The position numbers and the translations under genes are program-made. A model generated the notes under the pieces. That model was not told the origin of the DNA. It did no database searches and saw only the letters and a list, made by a program, of their open reading frames with translations. Shown piece after piece: positions 38,401 to 50,900 of a stretch of 64,000 nt of DNA. Position 1 is the first letter of the stretch, and the number at the start of each line of letters is the position of its first letter. Source of the DNA: Blattamonas nauphoetae. Its lineage: Eukaryota; Preaxostyla; Oxymonadida. Where the stretch lies: assembly GCA_033064195.1 (NCBI GenBank), contig JARBJD010000085.1, positions 186,001 to 250,000 on the forward strand, given 5' to 3'.

Positions 38401-41400
38401 CGACAGACCGAGCTGATTGCACAGAAGGAGAAGGCAGAAGCGGAGAAGACGAAGAAAAAGAAGAAGGAACTGTCATCGAAGAAAGCGGAAGAACTCGAGA
38501 AAACGAAGCAAAAACGAAAAGAAAAGCAGCATTTCAACAAACAAGTCATCCGCAACAGTCTGACTGCTCTCCTCCATCTCGTTCAGCACTCCAACCAATC
38601 CACTGTCGAGCTTCTCCCGCCTTTCGCGCCAAATGCGAGTTCGTCATCGTCAGTCCACACTGCAGCCTCGCTCGTCGGGAACAAACAGACACCTGTCAGG
38701 CTCCTTCTTCGCGTCTGCCTCAACTTCATCTCCACCGATCCTGAAATCTCGATGATCGCGTCCGAGTGTCTGTCCACTCTCTGCTCGTACACAGCCTTCA
38801 CATCCTTCGTCCCGTTCGATTCAGAACAATACTCTCCATCGCACGGCGACGTCGCATCTCAAATCAGCATGCCATCTTCTCTCGTGCCGTACTACGAGAC
38901 AGTGAGCTTTCGATCGTTGGGAACACAGCCGGCACAAGTCCCATTTCCTCAGATGACGACAGCATCGCAGGCTTCGGTGAGGTCAGAAGGGACACAGCCG
39001 ATGTTCCCGATTGGTGCGGAGAGTGTGCTTGCCATGACGGAAGGAGGAACACGGTCGATTGTGTCGTTGTTTGTGTTCAGCTTCACAAAACTGAAAGAAG
39101 AATGGAACAACCCCAACACACACTCATTCGACAACATGTCAGCGAGAAGCAACGGAGAACAACAACCTCGCTCAGCCTTTGCCAAGCTGTCCGTCACTCT
39201 CATGCGGATCATCGTATGCATCTCTCACTACGCGCTGTTCATCTCCAAACTGATCGCGTCATCGCAGGATGAGAAGAAAGACGCGAACGAGCCGAAAGGG
39301 GATCGGATGGAGCGAGAGTCGCTTCTGACAGACGCTGCGAAGATGGAGTGGGATGCCGATCTTCCAAATTACGATCAGTTCGGAGAGATCGACACAACCA
39401 TGTCGGGTCATTCAGACATCTCTGGCGAGCTTCCTGGCTCGACCGTCTCCTCTCTCTCCCTTCCTTCCTCGTCCACAAAGAACATTCGCCACATCGACAA
39501 ACACCAACTCGCTGGGGATCCCAAATTGACATCATTCATCACAGCTGTCTTCTCCGCAGAGTTCATCCAACCAATCTCCAACACTCTTCTTGCTGTTGCC
39601 GATCGAGCACGGAAGAGCACACGGATCAACGATGTGAAAACATCATATTTCGACGACGACCTCAACCAGCTCATGTTCTGCGCAGAGAACTACGTGTGGA
39701 ATGCGATGTTCTTCAACGAGAAGAACGAGAAGCGCTTTGGGAGAGAGGACTCAGGAATGGTGAAGAGTCTGCTGGACGTGTTGGGTGTTCTCGTCCAGAA
39801 CACTGTTTTCGACGATCCCGAACCGAAAGAGGACGATGACTATCACACAAATCTGTCCCAAACTCCGAAGGAGAGCGAACCAAGCATTTCCGAGGAGATC
39901 AAACCAGCCGACGTGTCTGACACAACATCAGAGCCCAAAACGGAGAAAGTCGAACGGACAGACGAGCAGGTGTCAGTTCGATCAGCAAAATCACAACGCT
40001 CCACACTCTCTCAGCAGAAACGAGCGTCGAGAGCCACGTCTCGAGGTCCATCACGCAACCCGTCACGAAGCCCTTCTCGCACCCCGTCTCGCTCGCAGAC
40101 TCGTCGATCGTCGGCTGCACAACAGATTGATCTGGCAGGGTCGTTCATGATTAGTGACAGAGACATCCACACCAAACGGATGACACTGATGATTCTCGTT
40201 CAAATTGCGAATCATCCGCACTCCCACATCGCTTTCAACAAGACCACAGGAATGGGAATCACACCTGCTCGTGTTCTGTCTGCCGTGCTGAACAACACCC
40301 TCCTCCAGATGCGGATGGACAGGCGAGTGTCGTCGCTTCAGTCGGGCAGGATCAGAGAGCGGTTCGAGACTGAATCGCTCACTCTCTGCGTCTCGCTCCT
40401 AAACAAGCTCACGATGAACACGACGCCGATCTCGAAACAATTTCTGGCACAAGCGAAGGGATCTCGTTTGGATGAGGTTGTTGTTGCGCTCATTCTGAAT
40501 GGGAAGGAGAGGAACGAACGCAAAGACATTTCGATCACAATTCCGCCTCAACTGACATCCTCTCTAATCACACTCCTCGCCTCCCTCGCCAACAATGGTT
40601 TGTTTCTTTTTCTTGCCTCATTGTTTTTCAGCCCAAATTGCCCAGAATCTCATCACTTCGTATCTCAAATCGTTGATGCCTATTTTGGAGTCGATGTCGT
40701 CCTCAACGACTGGCTCCATCCACTCCAACGACTTCGAACTCCTCGCTCGCCGCTCGATCAGCTCCACAAACCCAACCGACACCCAACTCGCTCGTCTCAG
40801 TCTCTCACAACGCATCGTCGGCCTGTTTGCCAACCTCGCAACTGACGACACTCGACGAAAACAGCTTTCCGACAACGGAGCACTGGACCTCATCAATCGA
40901 CTCCTCAATTCAAGTCTGCGTGGGTTTGAACCTGTCTCGTACGGGAATGTGTCGACCACAGGAACGATCTATACGCGACGGTCGACTCAGCGGGGAGGGA
41001 ATCCGGCGTCGACGCCAGGATCAGTTCTTCCAACACCTTCGATCACTCGTCACTCGTCGTTCGCGTCTCGGACGAGAGGAAAGGAGCAGACGACGATCAT
41101 GATCACAACAGCATCGTCTCTCTGTGTGCCCACTTTGCAACTCATCCACGATTGTGTCGTTGCTGCGAACAACATCTGTTGCAGCACACGCGCCCTGAAG
41201 AAAGCACACAAACTGAACATGGCTGAGAGCATCATGCATGTCCTGCGCTCGTCGAACGACGGCACGCTGCCCTTCGATGCTGTTGAAGTGTCGACGTCCT
41301 CACTGCAGATGGAGTTGATTTGTGTGGATTGTCTGTGCGTGTGTTCGCAACTTCGCGAGATTGAATACGACATCATCCGATCCAACGGCATTCCTCTCCT

Positions 41401-41842
41401 CCTTTCCCTCATCAACATCCAAACACAGAAATACAAAGCCTTTTTTGATCCCACCGCTTCGAGTGACGTCAAACTGACTCCAACCAGCGGCAACATGAGC
41501 GAGATGCTACAGCGGTTCGTTCTCCGCTTGGCCACGCTTCTCACCTCCATCGGACACGACTTGCGACTCACCCGCGTGGATATGGTGAAGGAAGGGGGAG
41601 TGCAGACGTGCACAGATGCTATCAACATCCTCACTCCAAATCGACAGAACCCAAAACTCCACCAAATGCTTGAAACACTCATCAAGTTGATGAACCCGGA
41701 TTATGTAACATATATGGAGCAACATGCCTCCTCAATCAAGGAGAAGTCTCCACAAGAGAGTCTTCATTCTTCACGCTTGAACCAGACACTTGCATCAAAC
41801 AGATCTGCCGCAGTATCGATCACACAAGGCTCAAAGCGTTAG
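35417..41842 (+). CDS. Large ARM-repeat protein (~2,000 residues, ten exons)
   Basis: Starts MSSSSMFYASMSQDGIFDLL. Nine short introns (27 to 54 nt), e.g. 35601-35654, most in the first 1.5 kb, with 5' ends GTTTG, GTGTG or GTATC. One 27-nt intron near 36857-36883 can be read through in frame. The last intron (GTTTGTTTC...TTTTTCAG) is near 40599-40631. The N-terminal half has successive ARM-like helices (GVQILVDALKAY..., GNPRIAQNSL). The middle has acidic and Lys-rich stretches (a KKKKK run near 38453-38480, a Ser/Arg/Pro-rich SRGPSRNPSRSPSRTPSRSQ tract near 40035-40100), likely disordered. The C-terminal third returns to helical repeats and ends HASSIKEKSPQ...ITQGSKR. Probably a cytoplasmic scaffold; I do not recognise an orthologue. 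Confidence 0.75.
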
Positions 41843-41980
41843 ACACCAATATTCACTTTATTTCCTTCATTTTCATTTCATGTATTGTATCATTGGTTTT
41901 TTCAGGATTTCCAAAGATTATGATTTGTTTAAATCCAAATCAAGTATCTCACTATGATCGGGACCATGATTCAATTCTGA

Positions 41981-44795
41981 ATGGCATACTTCAGTACAAC
42001 AAAGAAAGGTATCGTCTCTGACATTGAATTCCATTGTATTCTCTTGTAGGAGAAATCCAGGAGCTTCGAGAGGGAATCAGCTCCACAAATATCAAAACTA
42101 AGAAAGACTCCGTTAAGCGCGTCATTGGAGCTATGATGGCTGGAACAGGTATCCTCTTGTGATTATTCTAAAAATTATCTGGTTGTTCTCTCAATATTTT
42201 AACATTACTATCATCTTTTCAGATGTGTCATCTCTTCTCCCTGCCGTTCTCGTGAACATGCAAACAACTGATCTTGAACTCAAAAAATTGATCTATCTAT
42301 ATCTCGTTAACTACTCAAAATCGGAACCCGAGCTTGCCATCCATGCTGTCAACACATTCGTGAAGGATACAGAAGATCCCAATCCTCTTGTCCGTGCTCT
42401 CGCTCTCCGCACAATGGGACAGATTCGTATTGAACAAATTACAGAATATATGTGTGAACCTCTCCATCGGTGCCTCAAGGATAACGATCCATACGTCAAG
42501 AAAACCGCCGTTCTTGGTGTCGCCAAAATGTATGACATCAACGCCCAACTGGTGGAAGACGAAGGGTTCATTGAAATGCTCCATGACCTCCTTGGTGATG
42601 GTAATCCCATGGTTGTGTCTAACTCTGTTGCCACTCTCGCAGAGATTCAAGTTTCTCGCCCGGAACAAATTGTCCTCGAGATCACGTCCGATGTTCTCCA
42701 AAAGCTTGTCTCTGCTCTCTCGCAGGCCTCTGAGTGGGGTCAGGTCCATATTCTCGATGCACTCGCCCTTTGGTACACTCCGGAAACTTCATCCGAAGCA
42801 GAACGAATTGCTGAACGAGTCTCGCTCCATCTCAATCACAACAATTCCGCTGTTGTTCTCTCGGCTACCAAAGTTATTGTGAAGCTCACTGAAAGCATTA
42901 AGGATACAGCCATCGTCGATAAGCTCATGAAGAAACTGACCCAACCACTTGTCAGTCTCCTCTCCTCCTTCCCCGAAGTCCGCTATGTCGCCCTCCGAAA
43001 CCTCAACCTCATTGTGCAGCGCCTCCCGGATCTCCTTGTCAACGAAATCAACATCTTTTTCTGCAAATACAACGACCCTATCTACGTCAAAATGGAAAAA
43101 CTCGAAATCCTGATGCTCCTTGTGAACGAACAAAATGTCTCGCAAGTTCTGAACGAATTGAAGGAATACGCGACAGAAGTTGACATTGACTTCGTCCGCA
43201 AGGCTGTATCAGCCATTGGACGCTGCGCCATTCTCCTCCCAGGAGCCGCTGGCCTCTGTGTCGATACCCTCGTTCATCTTGTTGAAACATCCCAGGTCAA
43301 CTTTGTTATCCAAGAAGCTATCATTGTCATCAAAGATGTCTTCCGCCGCTATCCAAACAAGTACGAATCCATCATCGGAAAATTGTGTGCCAAACTCGAG
43401 AGTCTGGACGAGCCAGAAGCGAAAGCATCGATGATTTGGATTCTCGGCGAATATGCTGATCGTATCGAAAATGCAGACAAGGTTTTGGAATCCTACTTCC
43501 TCGAGACCTTCGCTGATGAACCGCCTGTCGTCCAGATGGCCATCCTCACAGCATCCGTCAAAATCTTCCTCGCAATCCCAGCAAGTCAACCAATGGTCCA
43601 GTCTGTTCTCAAAATCGCGACGAAAAAGACAGACAACCCCGATCTTCGTGACCGTGGCTTTATTTACTGGCGACTGCTTGCCTCGAGCAAAGAATTAGCC
43701 AAATCAGTGCTCAAAGCGAAGAAACCCCCAATTTCCGCGCAGAAGGACCTCGTTTCGAAGGACGTGCTTGCTGAACTGATCCCTTATCTCGGCACGCTCA
43801 GTTCCGTCCTCCACAAAGTGCCCGAACACGTCATGACAGTCCACAGACCGTCCAACCTCGCCAACATCCCCATGCCCGGTGGAAACGCACCTGAGGAAGA
43901 AGTCACTGTTGGTCGGACTGAAGAGGCACCACAGCAATCGCTCGATGACATCAAGCCGTCGGAGGCACTTGAGGCACAGCAGAAGGACGAGGAGGACCTG
44001 ATCGACCTTGGCGTGTTTGGACTCGGCAGCGGAAGCGCTCCTCCTGTCGATTCGAGTGGTCTTGTTGATCTGACCATGCTGGCGAGCATGATGGGAGCAC
44101 CAGCACCTGCCAAGCAGTCCGCTGTTGATTTCAACACCCTCCCTCAGCTCACACAGCACCAGAGTGGTGTCAGCATCTTCGGGAAGCTCATCCAGAACAA
44201 CCAGAAGCCTGCCCTCTTCCTTCGCTTCCGCAACGCCTCCAACACTCCCATCACCAACGTCGACCTCCGCTTCAACGTCAACGCCTTCGCCCTTAAAGCA
44301 CAACCAGCCAACCTCGCTCCATACCCCGTCCAGCCCGGCCAGCAGCGTGACGTCACAATTGCATGCGACTTCGACCCCGCGCAACTGAAGGTGACAGGCC
44401 CGGACATTCAGGTGGGCATTCAGTGTGATGTTGGGATGATCATGTTCCTGCTCCGTGGAAAGGTGCTCTCGCTCATCCAGCACGGCACTGATGTCAACTT
44501 TGGCAAGACAAAGGCTGCGACTGTGAAAGGTCGTGTGGCGTCGACAGTTGTGAACGGGTCCCCAGGTGTCAATCCAGTTGTCCAGAAGCTTGTTGGATTT
44601 GGCTTTGTGGAGACGAATCGCATGACACGTGATGGGATCGAGGCCGTGCAGCTTTATGGGCAGGTTCCTCCTCTTAATGGACACATTGTGATTGAGATGA
44701 TGTTTAAGGGTGGACAGGCACACTGCAATTCACGCTCTGAGCCAGATTACCTCGCTGGAATGCTTGGAGATGAACTTGGACAGGAACTTCCGTAG
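41981..44795 (+). CDS. AP-1/AP-2 complex subunit beta (beta-adaptin)
   Basis: Exons 41981-42008 ([10 protein letters not shown]), 42050-42148 ([20 protein letters not shown]) and 42223-44795, in frame, give 899 residues, close to the usual ~930-950. The trunk is strongly conserved: [110 protein letters not shown] and [16 protein letters not shown] hinge at about residues 600-680 holds an acidic [10 protein letters not shown] motif, a likely clathrin box. It is followed by the appendage sandwich ([20 protein letters not shown]) and platform domains. The protein is the large beta chain of the heterotetrameric clathrin adaptor, binding clathrin and dileucine cargo at the trans-Golgi or plasma membrane. 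AP-1 and AP-2 beta cannot be told apart; protists often share one. Confidence 0.95.
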
Positions 44796-44943
44796 AATCA
44801 GGTTGTCATTTCATAATCCAGTCTTTCTGTTTGTTTTTTGGCCCAAAGGAGAATATGGAGAAAGATTTACGGATATAAAGCGAGAAAAGTCTTTCATTGG
44901 TTGATAGTCGTGTGTTTTAAAGCGATGGAGAAATGATCGGCCC

Positions 44944-47500
44944 ATGGACAGGGAGGCTACGAATGATCGTTCTCATGCAGACAAGTTTCTTTATCCCACA
45001 CATTCGTAAGTCTCGTTATGAGTATCGGGCATTATATTATACAAAGATTGAAACAGAATGGGGTTAACACTGTGTTCTGGCAAACAGGTTTCATTTGTTC
45101 GAGTTTTTTCATGTCTTGCTCTTCCTAGATCCAACATTAACTGACTTTGCTTCTATTATCTCTAATGATCGGACATTCACAACTGTTGCAGTTCCAGCAC
45201 CAGTATGCCGTCCTCTTTCAATCACTCCATCTCTCCTCACACCTGTCTCACACAAGTCGTCTGCAACTCTGATGGCAGAAGGCTATGCACGTGCCTCGTC
45301 ATCAGGTTGTGGATGTTCGTGTGTAGGATCGCTGGAAAACGTCCTCGGAACGGTCGATCTGATGATGGCATCACTCGACGCCGGAATCCCTCTGATTGTC
45401 ATCTGTGGGGCTCCCCCTCTCGTCGACTCACAGCCCATACCATCTTACAATGAGGAAACTCATCAACGCTCGGCATTTCACAAGTTCAGGCCAGTTAACG
45501 CAATTGATAATTCCGGTCACATGGAACTCATCGGAAGCATTTCCGCTGCCTTCGTTTCGTTGACAAACGAAGTGATTGAGAATCTTGTGGATATCGACTG
45601 GGCTATTTCTTGCTGTTTTGAGAAGCATGGCCCAGTCGTTCTCCAAGTCCCGTCAAACGTCTTCCTCCTCCCCATCAGCGTCTCAAACACTCGCTCCCTC
45701 TCCTCAACAAGCCTTGCCCCTCTCCAAACCGTCTCGTGTCCAACAGATTCCCAAAGTGAGGGTTTTAGACACAGACTTCGCACGTTGGACACGATCGACA
45801 TCCATCAAGACACGCGCGAGGAAATGGCCGAAGCAATTCGCATTTTCGTGTCGAAATGCATGTGGATCGGCAAATTCCGCCCAGCCCAGAATTCTATCTC
45901 ACAGGTCGACGAGGGGATTTTGTTTGTTATGGGGCGAGAATGCCAGCACTGGTGGAGCGGAAACTGGGCCTTACGCGATGCACTAAGTATGTCTCACTTA
46001 TCTTCATCTTTTCAGTGAGCTTTGTTGAGGCGTTCTCCATCCCTTTTGTCATCGACGAATCAGCCCGCTCTGCCTTCAACGAACGACACTCACTCTGTCT
46101 CGGCACGCTCACGTCACAAGCTGCGTTGAGTCCTAATGGTGTGCCATCTTCCCTCTCATCTCTTCAGATCCTCTTTTAAAAGCACTGTCGTCAGCCAACC
46201 TCGTCGTCTCTTTCGGCACACTCACTTCAGTCCAGCCTGCCAATCAACAAAACGACAGCCGAGCCAAAGTCTGCATCAATCCAAACTGGCTCGCAATCAA
46301 CCACTCTTCGATGGTGTTCAACGGGGAACTTGTTGTGGAAGGATTTTCCATGCGACACTTCATCAACAAAGCACATCATGAACTCACTCCTCTCATGCGG
46401 CCAAGCGAGACACAACCAAAATCTGTTTCCCCTCCCAGCTCGACATTCTCAAAAGGGTTTGTCTCGCCTGAACACAAGCCGCTTCAGGTGCAGGTGAGGG
46501 AACTGCTCGACACACTCGAAGATGGCAGTGTTGTGTGCTTCGAAACGGACGAAGTGGCGTCGGTGATGAGAGATTTCGCTCTTCCCAACAACACACTCCT
46601 CGTCCCCCCGTCCTCCTCACAACCAAACTCCGCTTTCACGAAAGGTTTTCGTCTTCTTCTCCTTCTGATTGTTCATCAGCTCTCGGAACCTGTTTTGCTC
46701 GTTCGGACAATCAGAATTATTCGAAAGAAGGATCTCCACAGCAGACTGACGCGAATGGATCTGTGGTCGCTCTGATGGACTGGCAGTCGTTGGTGACTTC
46801 TGTCCCGCTCGTCTGATTTCCTCTTCTTTCACATCTCCAGCTGCATCTCGTGTCAGATTTCGATCTTTCGCTCGTCGCTGTTGTTGTCAACCAGAAGCCG
46901 ACGGATCTGAGCAACACTCAGTCCGAACTGCACGAGTCGGTGATGGACAAAGTGGAACCTGTCTTCAAAGAAAGAGAAGAACACACACTCTCCAACATTC
47001 ACACCGCTTCCCTCATCACCCTGACCTCTTCCCACAATCCAGACACTCCAACCGAAAAGACGTCGTCGAACGAAGAATCTTCACCATCGCAGAATGAACT
47101 CGAAACTCACCACGATCGACACCCCGCAGGAATTCCAGCTCTGTCTCCTATCCTCACTGCCCCACTCTCTCTTGGCCAGCGCTCGCTGAAGACCATCCAC
47201 ATGGACGACTCACGCCCATCGAAGAGCCCAACACTGGAGTCGCCTGAACTCAAACGTGTTCCTCCGCTCAACCCCGCCCTGATCAGCCCACTCCCACTCA
47301 ACATCACTCCTTTCTTTCTGAAAACCCACATGCGTCTGAAGAAGCAATCTGACACGACACAGCTCAACACTGACGCCACGACGAAGGAAATCGCCGAATA
47401 TGAGAATGTCCAGAGACAAGAGGAACACAGTCAGAAGACAAGGAGGAGATCCTCTCTCAACGTAGTTCACACTGAAGCTGGCGGGATTGGAGAACTTTGA
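44944..47500 (+). CDS. Pyruvate-decarboxylase-like ThDP-fold protein, catalytically degenerate
   Basis: Seven exons: 44944-45005, 45047-45087, 45129-45986, 46016-46138, 46168-46644, 46680-46810 and 46841-47500. Family order is clear: LKQNGVNTVFWQTDPTLTDF, AEGYARA, GSLENVLGTVDLMMASLDAG, IPLIVICGAP, GPVVLQVPSNV, then the central domain (CLGTLTS...ALSSANLVVSFGTLTS...VFNGELVVEGFSMRHFI), then the third domain (DGSVVCFETDEVASVMRDFA...ALGTCFA). Key residues are lost. The catalytic Glu of the PYR domain (CNELN in Zymomonas PDC) is Lys in SHKSS. The ThDP/metal motif GDG is MDW, and its partner NN is NQ. A ~190-residue Ser/Pro/Lys-rich tail replaces the end of the PP domain. So it is likely a pseudoenzyme, with a binding or structural role, and not a decarboxylase. 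Confidence 0.7.
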
Positions 47501-47900
47501 AGCGCTGAATGAGTTCATGTCAGGAGGGTTTAAGCGTTTATTGCTTGGGTTGTAACAATCAGACTTTTCATTGGCATTCACTCAATCTCTCATGATTTCT
47601 CTGTTTGTGTTTTCCTGAAAGTAATTCTTTGGAAATGTCTTCGTCGTGTTTCTCTTCTTCTGACACTTCATTTCTATTGGATTCCATTCTGATGCAATGG
47701 AGAAAAGAATTTAACTGAGATCTGACCCTTTGACCAAAATCCGATCGGCTCCGATAGCCAATTTCTGTTGGTCTGACAAACCTGACCTCCTGCGTACAGA
47801 GTCGGTGATGTCCGGTGATTTTCATGCTTGAACGATGATGATTGAAACAGTTCTTCTTGTTTATGGGCTGTGTGGATCACGGAATCGTTGAAACTTATCA
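47501..47900. other. Intergenic region without a supported gene
   Basis: AT-richer spacer between two plus-strand genes; only short antisense frames. No motif recognised. Confidence 0.5.
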
Positions 47901-50900
47901 ATGAACCGAATTCTCATCATGATCCCTCTACTTCTCTCCACTCTATCTCACTTCGCAACTTCCTCAACTTCTTTCGATTCACATCTCAACTTGGACGATC
48001 TGTCCATCTTCGACAAAGAGTCTCCAAAAACAAAGATATTTGCGCTTAACCAAGATGTTGTCATCTCCTCCAGCATTCAGATCAGGTCAGAAGATATCAC
48101 ACTTGTCGGCCATCGTAACACATTCACATTCCAGCAAGACATTCAACCAAGTTCTGCACATTATTCAGATTCACCTAATCAAGCACCAACACAAGTAACA
48201 TCGGAACAAACTCAGAAAGTCAATGAATGTCGAGAAATTGCCGCCAATTTCATGTTTGAGGTCACGAATAGCACATTTTCAATCAGCGGTGTCAACGCGA
48301 TCGTGAATTCTGGACAAACAGGGATCTGTTTGATCGCTGGCTCAACAGTTCGCTTTTCAGAGAGCTCGATTGCATGCAATGACTATTTGTCGCCGATCAT
48401 GATCAAGACATCAGAATCTGAAGGGACGAGTTTGGGGTCCACTGTCGTCCTGTCGTATGTGACCCATCACTCGGTGTCCGGCCATATTGCCCCGTTTGTT
48501 GGTCTGATTCATCCCCAAACATCATCCAACACATCTCCCAACTGGTCTGATTTGCCCACTGCCGAAATGGAATCCATCAACATCGTTGGAACTGGCCTCT
48601 CGCTGGACTCGAAACATCTCTTCGCAGGAACTGGCCCTCTTTTTTCGTTTGGTCTGTCCGAAACAGACACATCTTTGGCTTCTCCTGGCTGTCTCGTCAG
48701 GATGACAACAAATCTCATCCAAAGCAGTCTGAAGAACGTGACATCGTCGTCTCCATTCTCACCAGGAAATCAGCTGTTCGGGAGTGAAGTGTCTCAATGA
48801 GTGACTGGGAGTTGTGTGAGAGAGAGCACGAACCACGACAGCGGGACAGGAATGATGTCACCGAACTTGGGAGGGAATCTTGTGTGTCTGAACACCTCCT
48901 TCTCATCCTGCGTCCGCCAAACCAACGACGCTGTCTTGGACTTCTCATTCGAACACCGAACCCCAACCCACATTAATCGTCTGGACAACGTGACCTCCGA
49001 TGTCACCTCTGTCACCTTCATCCTCTGCACGTTTTTCGAGCTGACAGTCAAAACCGAGCCTGGTTTTGGTGGGGGAGCAATATTCATCGAACTCACTTTA
49101 TCCTCCCTCACCGTTAGGACTTGCTTCTTCCACAGCTGCACTGCCACTGGATCTGGTGACGATGGGGGAGCCATACGCTTCAAGTGTGCTGACAACTATA
49201 GACGACCATTCACCGTCTCGAACTCGTCGTTCACTGAGTGTTCGGCCACTGATTGTGCAGGAAGTGTCCTTTTTGTCCAGATATCCTTTGTGTCGATGGA
49301 CAATTGCTTCTTCGACCTCTCCACAGCCAGGCACGATGGTGCTGTCAATTTTGAATCAACGTCCGTCACCGTCTCGAACACTGCATTCGTTGACTGCACT
49401 TCCACCAATCGAGGCGGTGCCTTGTACCTTGACAAAGTGACACAACCGATTCTCTCGTTCGTCCAGTTCAGAGGATGCACCTCTCTCAATCATCATTACG
49501 GAAAAGACATCTTTTCATCCACTTCGGCATCTTCAGTCACGTCTGACATGTTCACATTTTGTGACTCTACTTCAGGCGGACCCAATGTGTATTTCAATGG
49601 AAGTCGCACAGATGGCAGCTATCTCGTTCCACAGATCTCCTCAACCCTAAACGTCAAGGACGTTACTGTCTCGTTTGATGAAGATGAGGATGAAGCGACA
49701 GTGACAGTCGAGACAGAGGAAGCAATCCATGGAACGTTGGGACTTCTGCTCGATGAATCAAATGTTCCGAGGCTCATCCATGTTCTGTTTGGAAGTGAGA
49801 CAAAATTCACAAACTTCGGAACAACGATCGTGACGTCAGGAGAGAATGGGCTCCTCCCCGAAACAACGTATTCTCCTCGAAAAGCTTCTCTTTCAGCCAA
49901 TCTGTTCCCACCTCGGACGGTCACAATTGCTGACTCCACATTGAAAGATTGGAATACAACTGACATCGTTCTGAATGGCTTCCGATTTGAGGAAGGGGAT
50001 TATTGGATGCTGGTTAAGAAGGGAGGAACAGAATGGAACATCACACTCACTCGCTCAGACACAGAAACTCTGATTGGAACAGCACCTCTTTATCCATCGA
50101 CAGCAGATGGAAGACTGGAATGGGGGACAGAATACGAAGTGGCAAAAGTGATGTGGCTTCCAGAAGGTGAACAACCTGAACAAGAAATCCCACTTACTGG
50201 CACAATCACTTTTACAACACCAGCGGAACCTCCTCGAATCGAATCAGTTGCTCGTTCACTGAGTGGAAAGAAAGACTTGGTGATTGTTGAGCTGATTGGA
50301 ACAAAGTTCACTTCGTCAGGGCAGACAGTAGTGATCTCAGGATCGTCAGGGAATATCTCGTCGAGTGGAGTGATCTTCAACGTGACATCGACACAATGTT
50401 TTGTGAACTTTTCGATTGGGTCGAGTGAGGACGACTCTCATGTTGTGTTTGGAGGACAATACGAATTGTTGTCAGTTGGAATCGACTCTTCGTCGTTTGC
50501 TGTGAATGGTGGTCTCTTTTTCACAGTTCCTCATCCACCCCGAATCACCTCGATCGTCCCTCAAACAGAGGTCAGCTCATCTTCGTTCCTCCTTTCCGTT
50601 TCTGGCGAGAATCTGCCATCTGGCTCGACATATCTCATCACACTGACATCTGACCACACTTTCAACATTTTGTTCGGTTCAGCCGTCGCTGGAACAGCAA
50701 CCATCCAAATTGGAAGAAGTGGAGAGGTGGAATACGACACAGAATACACCATCAAATCCATCATTCGAAAAGAAGAAGGAAAGGACGACGAGCACGTCCT
50801 GTTCTCAGCGACGACGTTCAGAACACCGCTCGGCCCAACTCTTTCATTGATCTCATGTCCATTCCACTCATCCAATCCAAACTTTCTGAATGTGTCTCTC

